From contig NZ_BGNG01000004.1 of assembly GCF_003203515.1 (NCBI RefSeq), positions 300,278 to 364,277 on the forward strand: a stretch of DNA of 64,000 bases, written 5' to 3'. Positions 1 through 8,815 of this stretch are shown piece after piece. Source of the stretch: Glaciecola sp. KUL10 (GTDB lineage Bacteria > Pseudomonadota > Gammaproteobacteria > Enterobacterales > Alteromonadaceae). Under the pieces are notes generated by a model that ran no database searches, had not been told where the DNA came from, and was given only the letters and a program-made list of their open reading frames with translations. Made by a program: the position numbers and the translations under genes. Position 1 is the first letter of the stretch; every line of letters begins with the position of its first letter.

Positions 1-982
1 GGCTGGCTAGGTAATCAGATTTTTGAGCAAAGGTGTTTTTGTATTCATCAATTATAGAAATGTCAGTCATACCGTTATCTTGAATGATGCGAAGTAGATT
101 TTTCGCTACTATCATTCTCGATTCATTAATAGCTTCTAGAAACCCTTTTTGACTGGCTTTTGATAATTCCTTCTTAGATTCATCTTTCAACAGTAGGCAT
201 TCAGAGTTGCTGGTATCTAATGCGAGTGCTTTTTCGCAATTAAATAGAGCAGCTTCCCAATTACTTATTCCAGCAGCTTCTTTTGCTTTAGCTATAAAGT
301 AGCTTGGCGTATTATTTTTCTTAACCTTCGCCAATAGCGCTCTTGCTATTCCATTACTTGGGTTTACTGCAAGGACATCATTAAGCAGTTTGGTGGCACT
401 ATCGAAATCATCTTGTTTTATCGCTAAGTTTGCGTCTTTGATATATTTTTGATTGATTTCTCGGCTAATAGCTTTAAGTCTGACGGGTACATCTTCGTAG
501 TTGGCAAACCTACTTTCAATCGACTGCAAACTTCTAAAGCTACTAACCAAATCGCCATTGTCGTATGATGAAACTGCGCGCTGATATAGCCCTTCAAGTT
601 CCGCATACAACGCTTCTTGTTTTTCAGTTACCTGAGCGGAGAGGTTATCTGTGACATCCTTGGGCGTATTGTTAGATACTAATTGTTGAATTAACTCAAG
701 CGCCTCGGTTAAGCCTTGGTTAGTATACTCTCCGCTAAGAAGAAGGTTAATTTTAGCGACTGATTCACTTTGGAATTTACTGCGTAGGTCGTTTAATGCC
801 TGAATATATTGCGTATTCTTAGGGTTTTTACTCACAGCTTGCGTCAGATAATTAATCGCTTCTTGATATTGATTGGCTGCAGCTAACTGGTTAGCTGTGT
901 CAAACTCTTGTTGGCCCTTAGAGGTTGAATTACACCCGCTGAGAGCAGCAGAAACAATTACAGCAATTACTAGTTTTTTCAT
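1..982 (-). CDS. Repeat-containing lipoprotein, C-terminus beyond the window
   Basis: Open frame of 327 codons on the minus strand that reads off the left edge without a stop. The protein opens with a short charged start, a hydrophobic stretch and the lipobox LSGC (Cys17), so it should be lipid-anchored and exported. The rest is helical and rich in Ala, Gln and Asn. Stretches such as YQEAINYLTQAVSKNPKNTQ (about residues 41-60) look like tetratricopeptide repeats, and further helical pairs follow. It starts 13 bases after the stop of the exported LPP20/FlgT-like gene, so the two are probably one operon. The function is unknown; an outer-membrane assembly or surface-structure accessory role is only inference from the pairing. 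Frame and lipobox are certain; family assignment is weak. Confidence 0.72.
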   Translation of the reverse strand, partial: MKKLVIAVIVSAALSGCNSTSKGQQEFDTANQLAAANQYQEAINYLTQAVSKNPKNTQYIQALNDLRSKFQSESVAKINLLLSGEYTNQGLTEALELIQQLVSNNTPKDVTDNLSAQVTEKQEALYAELEGLYQRAVSSYDNGDLVSSFRSLQSIESRFANYEDVPVRLKAISREINQKYIKDANLAIKQDDFDSATKLLNDVLAVNPSNGIARALLAKVKKNNTPSYFIAKAKEAAGISNWEAALFNCEKALALDTSNSECLLLKDESKKELSKASQKGFLEAINESRMIVAKNLLRIIQDNGMTDISIIDEYKNTFAQKSDYLAS

Positions 983-995
983 TTTTTATGTGTCC

Positions 996-2036
996 TTATT
1001 TAACGGCAAGCTGCAGATTTGCTTGTTTAAAACCCACCACGTTAAATGCAATATCATCGCGAATAGAGAGTTGAGTAAGTTGGTCATAAAGTTGCTCTGG
1101 CCAACCTGCGTAGCTAGCAGAGAACTCGTAGTTATTGTTAATTTGTGATTCTGTTTTCAATGCGGAAAGGCCAATAACGGCCTCTTGCAGGTTACTTTCA
1201 ATTTTTTTGATTTGGGCAGGATTTACACTTTTGAAACTAAGTGTAACCGGTGTTTCTAGTTTGCTTAGCCAAACTACTTTTGTGTCTAGCGTTAATTTTT
1301 GAGCTGCGCGCTTACCAAGCTCTTTTGCTAAGCTTCTGTATGCTGAGCTTGGGCTACCTGCCTTTTTATTCGAAAATGCAAAGCTAGATAATTCATCTTT
1401 GGTGTAACTGTTTAGCAATACACCATCTACGTTCAACAAATTTGTCTGAATTTGCATGCCCTGAAATTCAGAAGCCTGCTGGTCACCAATTACCGTAACA
1501 TGTAGCTCGAAACTTGCATCTAAGTTTGACTGACCCTCTACAATCAAAAAGCCCTCTTTGCGAAGGGATGCTGATATTGCTTGATGGAAATGACCTTTAG
1601 CTTGTTTACTAGCGGTGTTACTTTGCGGTGAATATTTAATTTTGACGCGCGGCTTCTTACTCCACTGATTGTTGTTTATCAGTGCTAGCGCATCTTTTGT
1701 AATTGCTTCGCTATTGACGTAAGCAATCAGTTTTACTTGGTAAGTGGCATCATCTAACTTACCTTCCTCTATGATATCAAATTTATCAATGCGCCCAGTG
1801 GAGCTTGAGAACACTTGCTCACTCGCTAACATAAAGTTTTCGGTTTTTGTACGAGCTTGGATAAAGCTACCCAATAGCTGTTCAACAGCGAGTCGTTTTG
1901 CGTCTTCAATGGCTGACTGTCTTGCATTTGCTACATCGTTGTCTACTATCGCACCCAAGCCTAGCACTGTTGTCTTTGCTGCAAATGACAGAGGCGCTGT
2001 GCATATAAGCAAAAATAAAATGAAGCAGTATTTCAT
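996..2036 (-). CDS. Exported LPP20/FlgT-N-like protein
   Basis: 346 residues from the ATG at 2036, chosen because a clean signal peptide (MKYCFILFLLICTAPLSFAA) begins there and an AAAGGAAA ribosome site lies just upstream. An in-frame start 16 codons earlier would put a polar tail before the signal peptide. The mature N-terminus has the pattern GxGAIxDNDxxxARxxAIxDAxxxAxxQLLG, followed by a Ser-rich turn and a VxLxAYVN strand. This pattern is typical of LPP20-type lipoproteins and the N-terminal domain of flagellar assembly protein FlgT. The C-terminal two thirds is mixed alpha/beta and not recognised. No flagellar genes are next to it, so a FlgT role is not claimed. It is followed closely by the repeat lipoprotein. 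Confidence 0.68.
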   Translation of the reverse strand: MKYCFILFLLICTAPLSFAAKTTVLGLGAIVDNDVANARQSAIEDAKRLAVEQLLGSFIQARTKTENFMLASEQVFSSSTGRIDKFDIIEEGKLDDATYQVKLIAYVNSEAITKDALALINNNQWSKKPRVKIKYSPQSNTASKQAKGHFHQAISASLRKEGFLIVEGQSNLDASFELHVTVIGDQQASEFQGMQIQTNLLNVDGVLLNSYTKDELSSFAFSNKKAGSPSSAYRSLAKELGKRAAQKLTLDTKVVWLSKLETPVTLSFKSVNPAQIKKIESNLQEAVIGLSALKTESQINNNYEFSASYAGWPEQLYDQLTQLSIRDDIAFNVVGFKQANLQLAVK

Positions 2037-2080
2037 GAAGTATATGTTTCCTTTCGAGTTATGAGACAACGATACCGGGT

Positions 2081-2108
2081 GCAAAGAAAGGTTTGATTGT
2101 TTCTTTGC
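2081..2108. repeat. 9-bp inverted repeat upstream of the FlgT-like gene
   Basis: GCAAAGAAA at 2081-2089 is matched by TTTCTTTGC at 2100-2108, with 10 bases between. It lies 45 bases upstream of the start at 2036 and would form a hairpin in the leader of that minus-strand transcript, or serve as a protein-binding dyad. Only the symmetry is seen; no function is established. Confidence 0.35.
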
Positions 2109-2429
2109 GATAAATACAGAAATCCTTAGTACCTATCCCAAGTGTCGCAACTCGGCTACATTCTCTCAGCATACATCAAAAATAATGAGGATTTCGAGTG
2201 TTTTGTCATATTTTTGTGGATGTAGATCAAAAAGTTCAATTTTTTACGTTTTTTTTATTTTCATTAAAAAACGTCACTCCGACGAGATTTATCAAAGCAA
2301 ACAATTCGCCACTATAAGAAAGTTCAATAGTCGAACTATTGCTAACAAAAAATTAACACCGCATTATGAAAGTCTGAATTTTGTCGCTGACACACTGTAG
2401 CGATAAACACTCCAAATAAGGGTATTAAG
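2109..2429. other. Non-coding region between divergent genes, with an AT-rich inverted repeat
   Basis: Intergenic stretch between the minus-strand exported-protein operon and the plus-strand thiolase, so it should carry promoters for both. It holds one further symmetry: ACGTTTTTT at 2246-2254 pairs with AAAAAACGT at 2266-2274 across an 11-base loop. A 71-codon open frame at 2185-2400 has no ribosome site and an unconvincing composition, and is not called. No RNA gene or riboswitch was recognised. Confidence 0.4.
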
Positions 2430-3614
2430 ATGAAAGAAGCTGTAATTGTATCGACTGCAAGAACACCAATAGGCCGCGCATTTAAAGGGGCGTTTAATAA
2501 TACTAAGTCACCGACGATGACTGCGCATGCAATAAAACATGCGGTGTCTAGAGCTAATATCGAAGGTGGAGAAGTGGATGATGTCATTATCGGCTCAGTA
2601 TTAAATGCAGGCAGTGCGGGTGGCAATATCGCCCGTTTGGCAGCGCTAGCAGCAGGTCTACCTTACTCAGCATCTGGACAAACAATCGATAGACAGTGTT
2701 CATCGGGTGTCATGGCAATTGCTACCGCAGCAAAGCAAATCATGGTTGATGGCATGAACGTTATTGTTGCAGGTGGGCAAGACAATATCTCAGAGGTGCA
2801 AACACCCTATTTTGAATGGGTGAGTAAGTGTAAAGATGACAATGTCATCAAACACGCTGAACATGCCTACATGCCGATGCTATTTACGGCTGAACACGTT
2901 GCGAAAAAATATAAAATCAGTCGTGATGCACAAGATGAATACGCATTATCGTCGCAACAAAGAACTGCTCAAGCACAAGCAGAAGGCAAGTTTGACGATG
3001 AAATAGTCCCGATTACTACATCGATGGGCGTCATGGACAAAGAAACTAAGCAGATTAGTTTTCATGAAGTGACTTTGGATAAAGACGAAGGAAACCGCCC
3101 GTCGACTACCTTAGAGAGCTTACAAGGTTTAAAACCAGTATTAGAGGGTGGGTGTATCACCGCAGGAAATGCGAGCCAACTTTCAGACGGCGCTTCGGCG
3201 TGCGTTGTGATGGAGCGCAAGTTAGCTGAGCAAAGAGGCTTAGATGCTTTGGGTATCTATCGCGGCATGATGGTGGCAGGTAATGAGCCAGAAGAAATGG
3301 GCATCGGTCCTATCTATGCAGTGCCTAAGCTACTAAAAGCACATGGCTTATCAATCAATGATATCGGTTTGTGGGAGTTAAACGAGGCGTTTGCTTGCCA
3401 AGCTTTATACTGTCGTGATGAGTTAGGCATTGACCCAGAAATATACAACGTAAACGGCGGTGCCATTTCAATTGGTCACCCATATGGTATGACAGGCGCG
3501 AGAACGGTTGCTCATGCATTGATTGAAGGCAAGCGCCGAGGCGTCAAATATGTCGTAACTACTATGTGCGTCGGCGGTGGCATGGGTGCCGCGGCCTTAT
3601 TTGAAGTTTGTTAA
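2430..3614 (+). CDS. Acetyl-CoA acyltransferase (thiolase family)
   Basis: 394 residues, full length for a thiolase. The family condenses or cleaves acyl-CoA with CoA in beta-oxidation or acetoacetyl-CoA metabolism. The nucleophilic Cys90 sits in DRQCSSG. The second catalytic Cys380 is in [10 protein letters not shown] and the active-site His350 in [13 protein letters not shown]. The N-terminus [16 protein letters not shown] is standard. There is no linked fadB-type multifunctional enzyme or CoA transferase, so whether it is degradative or biosynthetic cannot be told. It is a lone gene, followed by a hairpin shared with the convergent rhodanese gene. The family is certain; the substrate chain length is not. 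Confidence 0.9.
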   Translation: MKEAVIVSTARTPIGRAFKGAFNNTKSPTMTAHAIKHAVSRANIEGGEVDDVIIGSVLNAGSAGGNIARLAALAAGLPYSASGQTIDRQCSSGVMAIATAAKQIMVDGMNVIVAGGQDNISEVQTPYFEWVSKCKDDNVIKHAEHAYMPMLFTAEHVAKKYKISRDAQDEYALSSQQRTAQAQAEGKFDDEIVPITTSMGVMDKETKQISFHEVTLDKDEGNRPSTTLESLQGLKPVLEGGCITAGNASQLSDGASACVVMERKLAEQRGLDALGIYRGMMVAGNEPEEMGIGPIYAVPKLLKAHGLSINDIGLWELNEAFACQALYCRDELGIDPEIYNVNGGAISIGHPYGMTGARTVAHALIEGKRRGVKYVVTTMCVGGGMGAAALFEVC

Positions 3615-3626
3615 CGAGTAAAGGCT

Positions 3627-3653
3627 AGAGGTGGGTAACAAATACCCATCTCT
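3627..3653. terminator. Hairpin between convergent thiolase and rhodanese genes
   Basis: AGAGGTGGGTA (3627-3637) pairs with TACCCATCTCT (3643-3653) with one G-T pair and a 5-base loop. It sits exactly in the 43-base gap between two convergent stops. The T tract is weak on either strand, so it may be an imperfect bidirectional terminator. Confidence 0.5.
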
Positions 3654-3657
3654 ATAA

Positions 3658-4035
3658 TTAAGGTGTCACGATTTCACGTGCATCTTTTTCCCACTGGCCG
3701 TAATCACCTTCTAAATGTAAGACATTAGTGAAGCCTTTGTCTTTTAAAAATGAAATTGCTCGGGCGGCTCTAAAACCAGAACGGCAATAAACCACAATTT
3801 GTTTGTCTTTTTCGGGTAACGAAGAATACAAAGACGATAATTCACCAACAGGCATGTTAATCGCCGTTGGGATGTGTCCGTCTGCATATTCTTCAATCGT
3901 TCGAACGTCGAGAAGCGTGCGCTGAGATTTATCGAGTTTAAGGAATTTTTCTGGGCTTATATCAGCGGCATGTAATTTAAATGCCGCCAAGCACAAGGTA
4001 AACAGTGTTATTAGTAACATATTGAGTCTTTTCAT
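3658..4035 (-). CDS. Periplasmic single-domain rhodanese-like protein
   Basis: 125 residues with a signal peptide (MKRLNMLLITLFTLCLAAFKLHA) followed by one rhodanese domain. The domain carries LLDVRTIEEYADGHIPTAIN and the active loop CRSGFR with Cys84. The family transfers sulfane sulfur or acts in thiol redox chemistry; the export signal places this one in the periplasm. It stands alone on the minus strand, upstream of and divergent from a DsbA-family gene. Its physiological sulfur donor and acceptor are unknown. A GGATCC-containing leader gives a plausible ribosome site (AAAGGGATCC) before the ATG at 4035. Confidence 0.88.
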   Translation of the reverse strand: MKRLNMLLITLFTLCLAAFKLHAADISPEKFLKLDKSQRTLLDVRTIEEYADGHIPTAINMPVGELSSLYSSLPEKDKQIVVYCRSGFRAARAISFLKDKGFTNVLHLEGDYGQWEKDAREIVTP

Positions 4036-4273
4036 TATGGATCCCTTTTAACTTTGGTTCGTCAATATGACCTTACGAGTTCGCTTTTTATTTCTCTAGT
4101 CTTCGCACAATTAAGGAGTTCCTATAAAAGAGGAAGTGTTGGAAAAATTCAGGCGCAAATTTGACTTTGCTGGACTAAATTTAACAATACTCAGAAATAA
4201 AACGGTCACTCAGTTGGTCATATTTAATTACTGATGAAATTAATACATTTAAAAAAGGTTTAAAGAGCAAACG

Positions 4274-4921
4274 ATGCATAAATTAACCATTGATATTGTC
4301 TCTGATGTTTCCTGTCCATGGTGCATCATTGGCTACCAAGCATTAAAAAAAGCGCTGGAGAATAAAGCAACTGAACTGACGGCAAGCATTGAGTGGCATC
4401 CTTTTGAGCTGAATCCAAATATGCCGCAAGAGGGTCAAGAAATTAATGAACACTTAGGGCAAAAATACGGTATTAACGAACAGCAGATTCAACAAAATCG
4501 AGAGGTCATCAGGCAACGAGGCTTATCGGTCGGATATGAGTTTGGCAATAGAGGTGGAGGCCGTATATACAACACTTTTGATGCTCACCGTTTACTTCAT
4601 TGGGCCGCGGAACAAGGCAAACAAACTGAACTGAAATTGGCCTTTTTCGATCTTTATTTTAAGGAAGCAGGTAATCCAAGTGATCATGAACAACTATTGG
4701 CGAAAGTAAAAGAAACGGGTTTAGATGAACAAACTGCTACCAATATTTTGAATGGGGATCAATATGCTGTTGAAGTACGCCAAAAACAGCAACATTATCA
4801 AGCCTTGGGCATCAGCTCAGTACCTGCTGTCATAGTTAATAACAAACACCTTATCAGCGGTGGCCAACCAGTTGATGTGTTTGAGCGAGCACTATTAAAC
4901 ATAAGCCAGCAAGAAGCGTAA
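4274..4921 (+). CDS. DsbA-family oxidoreductase (FrnE-like)
   Basis: 215 residues with a thioredoxin-fold active site CPWC (Cys14, Cys17) directly after the first beta strand and no signal peptide, so it is cytoplasmic. The long helical insert (residues about 60-150, including GRIYNTFDAHRLLHWA) and the cis-Pro segment SSVPAVIVN are typical of the FrnE/2-hydroxychromene-isomerase branch of DsbA proteins. Members act as thiol oxidoreductases, often linked to oxidative stress. It is followed after 33 bases by a glutathione-transferase gene of thiol-disulfide type, so the pair probably forms a redox operon. Confidence 0.88.
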   Translation: MHKLTIDIVSDVSCPWCIIGYQALKKALENKATELTASIEWHPFELNPNMPQEGQEINEHLGQKYGINEQQIQQNREVIRQRGLSVGYEFGNRGGGRIYNTFDAHRLLHWAAEQGKQTELKLAFFDLYFKEAGNPSDHEQLLAKVKETGLDEQTATNILNGDQYAVEVRQKQQHYQALGISSVPAVIVNNKHLISGGQPVDVFERALLNISQQEA

Positions 4922-4954
4922 AGAAACTAACGACGACAAGAAATAGGATAAAAC

Positions 4955-5824
4955 ATGAGTGAAAACAGTTATGTGCCACCCAAAGTATGGACGTGGGATG
5001 CTAATAATGGCGGAAAATTCGCCAATATAAACCGCCCGATTTCAGGTGCTACCTCTGAAAAAGACTTACCTAAGGGTAGACATGATTTACAACTCTACTC
5101 GCTAGCAACCCCAAACGGTGTCAAGGTAACGATGCTGCTAGAAGAGTTGTTGGAAAAAGGCATTTGTGAAGCCGATTACGATGCTTATTTAGTTAATATT
5201 ATGGAAGGTGAACAGTTTACAAGTGGTTTTGTCGGGGCTAATCCTAACTCGAAAATACCAGCATTAGTCGATCACAGCACGCCGAACCCAACACGCGTGT
5301 TTGAATCTGGTTCTATTCTTTTATATCTCGCCGACAAATTTGATGCATTCTTATCCAAAGACCCGCTTCAACGAGTCGAAACAATGAACTGGTTATTTTG
5401 GCAAATGGGAAGTGCGCCAATGCTCGGCGGTGGTTTTGGACATTTTTATGCCTATGCACCTGAAAAATTTGAGTATCCGATTAATCGATACGCAATGGAA
5501 GTGAAACGCCAACTAGACGTATTAGACAAGCAACTTGAAAAGCATGAGTTTATTAGCGGCAGCGATTATACTATCGCAGATATGGCAATTTGGCCTTGGT
5601 ATGGTGTGTTAGCGCAAGGCAAATTATATGAAGCTGGCGAGTTTTTACAGGTTCAGGAATACAAGCACTTGCAACGATGGACACAAGCTATCGATGCTCG
5701 CCCAGCGGTCCAGCGCGCGAAAATGGTCAACAGGTCATGGGGCGAATTATCTGAGCAATTGCGTGAACGCCACGAGGCTTCAGATTTTGAGCATAAGACT
5801 CAAGATAAAATAGCGACTGAGTAA
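4955..5824 (+). CDS. yghU: Glutathione S-transferase, YghU-type disulfide-bond oxidoreductase
   Basis: 289 residues, the length and N-terminal extension expected of YghU. The extension opens YVPPKVWTWDANNGGKFANI before the thioredoxin-like domain that starts near residue 44. The substrate-binding turn is ATPNGVKVTMLLEEL and the strand with the cis-Pro is ANPNSKIPAL. A helical C-terminal GST domain follows (DYTIADMAIWPWYG). YghU enzymes bind two glutathiones and reduce small disulfides. It follows the DsbA-like gene in the same direction with a 33-base gap, which suggests co-expression in thiol homeostasis. Confidence 0.9.
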   Translation: MSENSYVPPKVWTWDANNGGKFANINRPISGATSEKDLPKGRHDLQLYSLATPNGVKVTMLLEELLEKGICEADYDAYLVNIMEGEQFTSGFVGANPNSKIPALVDHSTPNPTRVFESGSILLYLADKFDAFLSKDPLQRVETMNWLFWQMGSAPMLGGGFGHFYAYAPEKFEYPINRYAMEVKRQLDVLDKQLEKHEFISGSDYTIADMAIWPWYGVLAQGKLYEAGEFLQVQEYKHLQRWTQAIDARPAVQRAKMVNRSWGELSEQLRERHEASDFEHKTQDKIATE

Positions 5825-5945
5825 TTATTAGTTATTGTGCTGTATTAGTTTCAAGAATTTGAGCTAACACCACTATCCTTGCATACTGAATGTTATTAAC
5901 TTGTTAATTAAGTTATTAATAATGCGGCAGTAATGGGGGATTGCA

Positions 5946-7346
5946 ATGGCAACTACACAGCTTGAAGCTGATTATTTGGTAATTGGGGCAGGTGCGGTTG
6001 CGCTTGCGTTTGTTGATGTTATTTTAAATGAAACAAATGCGAGCGTAATCATCGTCGATCGCGAACATAAACCAGGTGGACATTGGAATCACGCTTACCC
6101 CTTTGTAACCCTGCATCAACCTTCTGCTTTTTACGGCGTTAGTTCCAAAGAACTCAGCAAGGGATTAAAAGACGAAGTTGGTTTGAATAAAGGGCTCAAC
6201 GAGCTTGCTTCAGGCGCTGAGATCAAAGCGTATTTTGATGATGTTATGCGCGAGTACTTCTTACCCTCAGGTCGCGTACATTATTTTCCAATGTGCGACT
6301 ATACCGGCGACGGTCAATTTCATAATTTGCTCACGGGCGCGCAATACAGCGTGACCAATTATAAAAAATTAGTTGATACAACTTACTTAAAATCTGCTGT
6401 TCCTTCTACACACACACCTAATTTTACGGTTCATGAAGGTGTTAAATTTATGCCTTTAAACAACCTACCTTCTGTTAAACACAAACCTGCGGGATTTGTG
6501 GTGATCGGAGGTGGTAAAACCGGCATTGATGCATGCCTATGGTTGCTTGAGCATAAGGTCGACCCAGATGATATCACTTGGATAATGCCTCGAGATGCGT
6601 GGTTGTTGGACCGGAGAAACACCCAACCTAGCATGGAGTTTTTTAAATACTCGCTAGGCGCACAAGCCAATCAAGTTGAATCGATAGCGCGCTCAACGTC
6701 GATCGAAGATATGTTTTTGCGACTTGAAGAAACAGGTGTGTTTTTAAGAATTGACCAAGAAGTCATGCCCTGCATGTTTCATGGAGCAACGATTAGCCAG
6801 CTCGAGCTTGCTGAATTGCGGCGTATCAAAAATGTGGTTCGCAAGGGCAGGGTTACCGATATTTTCGCAGATAAAATCGTGTTGCAAGAGGGTGAAATCC
6901 AGACAAGTAGCGAACATATCCACGTGGATTGCTCGGCAAGTGCATTGACCAATTTAACGATTAAACCGATATTTGAAGACAAGTTAATAACGCCTCAAAC
7001 GGTACGTTCATACCAACCTGTTTTCAGTGCCGCGTTTATTGCACACATCGAAGCTACTTATCCCGACAATGAGACCAAAAACAAGTTATGCCAAGTGGTT
7101 CCGCTTCCTAATACCGATATGGATTGGATCAGACTTACCGCAGCGTTTTTGATGAATCAACATATATGGTCACAATACCCAGAAATCAGAGAATGGTTAT
7201 TGAACAATCGTTTAGATGGCTTTAGTCAGTTAGTTAAATCAGTTAGCCAAGACGACCACGAAAAAATGGCCATTTTGATGCGCATGAGAGAAAGCGCAAA
7301 ACCTGCAATGGCCAAGTTGCAACAGTACTTAGCGCAGATCGGTTAA
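5946..7346 (+). CDS. FAD/NAD(P)-binding oxidoreductase (flavin monooxygenase-like)
   Basis: 466 residues. The N-terminal dinucleotide fold carries GAGAVAL (residues 14-20) and a conserved REHKPGGHWNHAYPFVTLHQ stretch that orients FAD. A second Rossmann motif, VVIGGGKTGIDACLW (about 186-199), would bind NAD(P)H. This two-motif layout is that of class B flavin monooxygenases and related pyridine-nucleotide oxidoreductases. The substrate is not recognisable. It is followed 27 bases later by a DUF2855 gene on the same strand, probably one operon. The GGGGG-rich leader (AATGGGGGATTGCA) supplies the ribosome site. Confidence 0.78.
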   Translation: MATTQLEADYLVIGAGAVALAFVDVILNETNASVIIVDREHKPGGHWNHAYPFVTLHQPSAFYGVSSKELSKGLKDEVGLNKGLNELASGAEIKAYFDDVMREYFLPSGRVHYFPMCDYTGDGQFHNLLTGAQYSVTNYKKLVDTTYLKSAVPSTHTPNFTVHEGVKFMPLNNLPSVKHKPAGFVVIGGGKTGIDACLWLLEHKVDPDDITWIMPRDAWLLDRRNTQPSMEFFKYSLGAQANQVESIARSTSIEDMFLRLEETGVFLRIDQEVMPCMFHGATISQLELAELRRIKNVVRKGRVTDIFADKIVLQEGEIQTSSEHIHVDCSASALTNLTIKPIFEDKLITPQTVRSYQPVFSAAFIAHIEATYPDNETKNKLCQVVPLPNTDMDWIRLTAAFLMNQHIWSQYPEIREWLLNNRLDGFSQLVKSVSQDDHEKMAILMRMRESAKPAMAKLQQYLAQIG

Positions 7347-7373
7347 CACCATAACTTTTTCATAGGAGCGAAA

Positions 7374-8459
7374 ATGAGCGAATTTCAAATAAGAAAAGAC
7401 AACTACCTTACGCATCGAATAGTCGATTTCGATTTATCTCAAGATGAATTACAAGAAAACGAAGTAATAGTAAACGTCGATAAATTTGGTTTGTCCGCAA
7501 ATAATATTACCTACGCGGTTGTGGGCGAAATGTTGGGGTATTGGCAGTTCTTCCCACCTCATACCAATGATGAAGGTTGGGGCGTGTTACCTGTTTGGGG
7601 CTTTGCTGATGTAACTCGTTCTAACAACCCTGAAGTAAAGGTGGGAGAACGTATATTTGGTTATTTTCCACCAGCAACACAACTAAAACTTAAGCCAACC
7701 CATGTGTCTGACTTAGTATGGGTCGATGGTTCGTCACATCGACAAAAACTGCCACAAGGTTACAATCTTTATCGGAGGGTAGAGGCTGAACCTGGTTATC
7801 ACCCTTCGCAAGAAAATGAGCGCATGTTGCTGTTTCCATTGCATATTACAGCGTTTGCTCTATATGACTTTTTTGCATCAAAATCTTGGTTTGGTGCACA
7901 ACAAATAGTGCTGATAAGTGCCTCAAGCAAAACAAGTACGGGCATGGCCTACGGTATTCAAAAAGACCAAAACGCACCGTACTCCATAGGCTTAACCTCG
8001 TCTAATAATGTTGAGACCGTCAAGGGCTTCGATGCTTACGATGCAGTGATTGGCTACGACGATTTAGAGCATATAGACGCCAGTAAACCCACAACTATTG
8101 TTGACATGTCTGGCAACAAAGCGGTCATTGGTCGCTTGCATAAGCATTTGGGCGATAACATGACGTTTTGCTCAAATGTTGGCTTTACGCACTGGACTGA
8201 AGGCGGAAAAAATCTCGATATCATTCAAGAGAGAAGTGAGATGTTCTTTGCACCAACTGTGATTCAACAAAGAATACAAGATTGGGGGATGGATGGCTTT
8301 AATCAGCGAAGTTTTGAGTATCTCGCCCACTCCTATGCGTGCAGCCGTAATTGGTTAAAAATGACGGATGTAGAGGGAATAAGTGGTGTGCAGTCTGTGT
8401 TTGAAGATCTATGCAAGGGTAACGTACCCGCAGAGAAGGGCCTTATCGTCAAATTATGA
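7374..8459 (+). CDS. DUF2855 family protein (MDR-like fold)
   Basis: 361 residues matching the DUF2855 pattern: an N-terminal barrel-like part with NKFGLSANNITYAVVGE-type residues (VDKFGLSANNITYAVVG) and a GYWQFFP element. Next comes a WGVLPVWGFADV strand, then a Rossmann-like half starting near IVLISASSKTSTGMAYG. The arrangement resembles medium-chain dehydrogenase/reductases without the usual zinc ligands. No reaction is established for the family as far as I can say. It directly follows the flavoprotein gene behind a TAGGAGC ribosome site, so the two products may act on the same compound. A weak hairpin follows the stop. Confidence 0.8.
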   Translation: MSEFQIRKDNYLTHRIVDFDLSQDELQENEVIVNVDKFGLSANNITYAVVGEMLGYWQFFPPHTNDEGWGVLPVWGFADVTRSNNPEVKVGERIFGYFPPATQLKLKPTHVSDLVWVDGSSHRQKLPQGYNLYRRVEAEPGYHPSQENERMLLFPLHITAFALYDFFASKSWFGAQQIVLISASSKTSTGMAYGIQKDQNAPYSIGLTSSNNVETVKGFDAYDAVIGYDDLEHIDASKPTTIVDMSGNKAVIGRLHKHLGDNMTFCSNVGFTHWTEGGKNLDIIQERSEMFFAPTVIQQRIQDWGMDGFNQRSFEYLAHSYACSRNWLKMTDVEGISGVQSVFEDLCKGNVPAEKGLIVKL

Positions 8460-8464
8460 ATTTG

Positions 8465-8483
8465 GGCTTCGAAGGAAGCCTTT
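8465..8483 (+). terminator. Weak hairpin after the DUF2855 gene
   Basis: GGCTTC (8465-8470), loop GAAG, GAAGCC (8475-8480), then TTT. The stem is short and the T tract brief, six bases after the stop of the DUF2855 gene. It may be an intrinsic terminator of low strength. Confidence 0.5.
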
Positions 8484-8815
8484 AATCATTTTGCTTACTA
8501 CATACAATACTGAGTTTTAGGAAGCATAACTTTTGTTAATGAAGTGTTATTGTTAATAAAAATAGATTCTTTTGTTTTTATATAACTAAATAAAAACAAT
8601 AACTTAAGGTTTGTGCATCTATAAAACCTTGTTGTTTTTAACAAAAAAGTAACATAAATCTTACTTTTGCTCAGTAATCTTGCTAATTTAACTGACTGGG
8701 TAGTTGCTGTCTTTGATTGCATGGATATAGCAGCATCGATTTTTAGTTAAAGAGTGTTTTTTACTTTTGGTAAACGAATATCCTCTTTTTTAACAGCATT
8801 TAATGAGTAGGTACT
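8484..8815. other. AT-rich promoter region before the TonB-dependent receptor
   Basis: About 330 bases without a credible gene. It contains a direct repeat TTGTTAAT at 8533-8540 and 8550-8557. A small dyad, TTGTT/AACAA, lies at 8632-8644. Either could be a regulator site for the receptor gene that starts at 8816, but neither matches a site I can name. A 74-codon minus-strand frame here (8498-8722) has no coding character. Confidence 0.4.

Noticed and set aside
2185..2400. 71-codon open frame between the FlgT-like and thiolase genes
   Set aside because: No ribosome site, AT-run-driven composition and no recognisable domain; it lies in the divergent promoter region.
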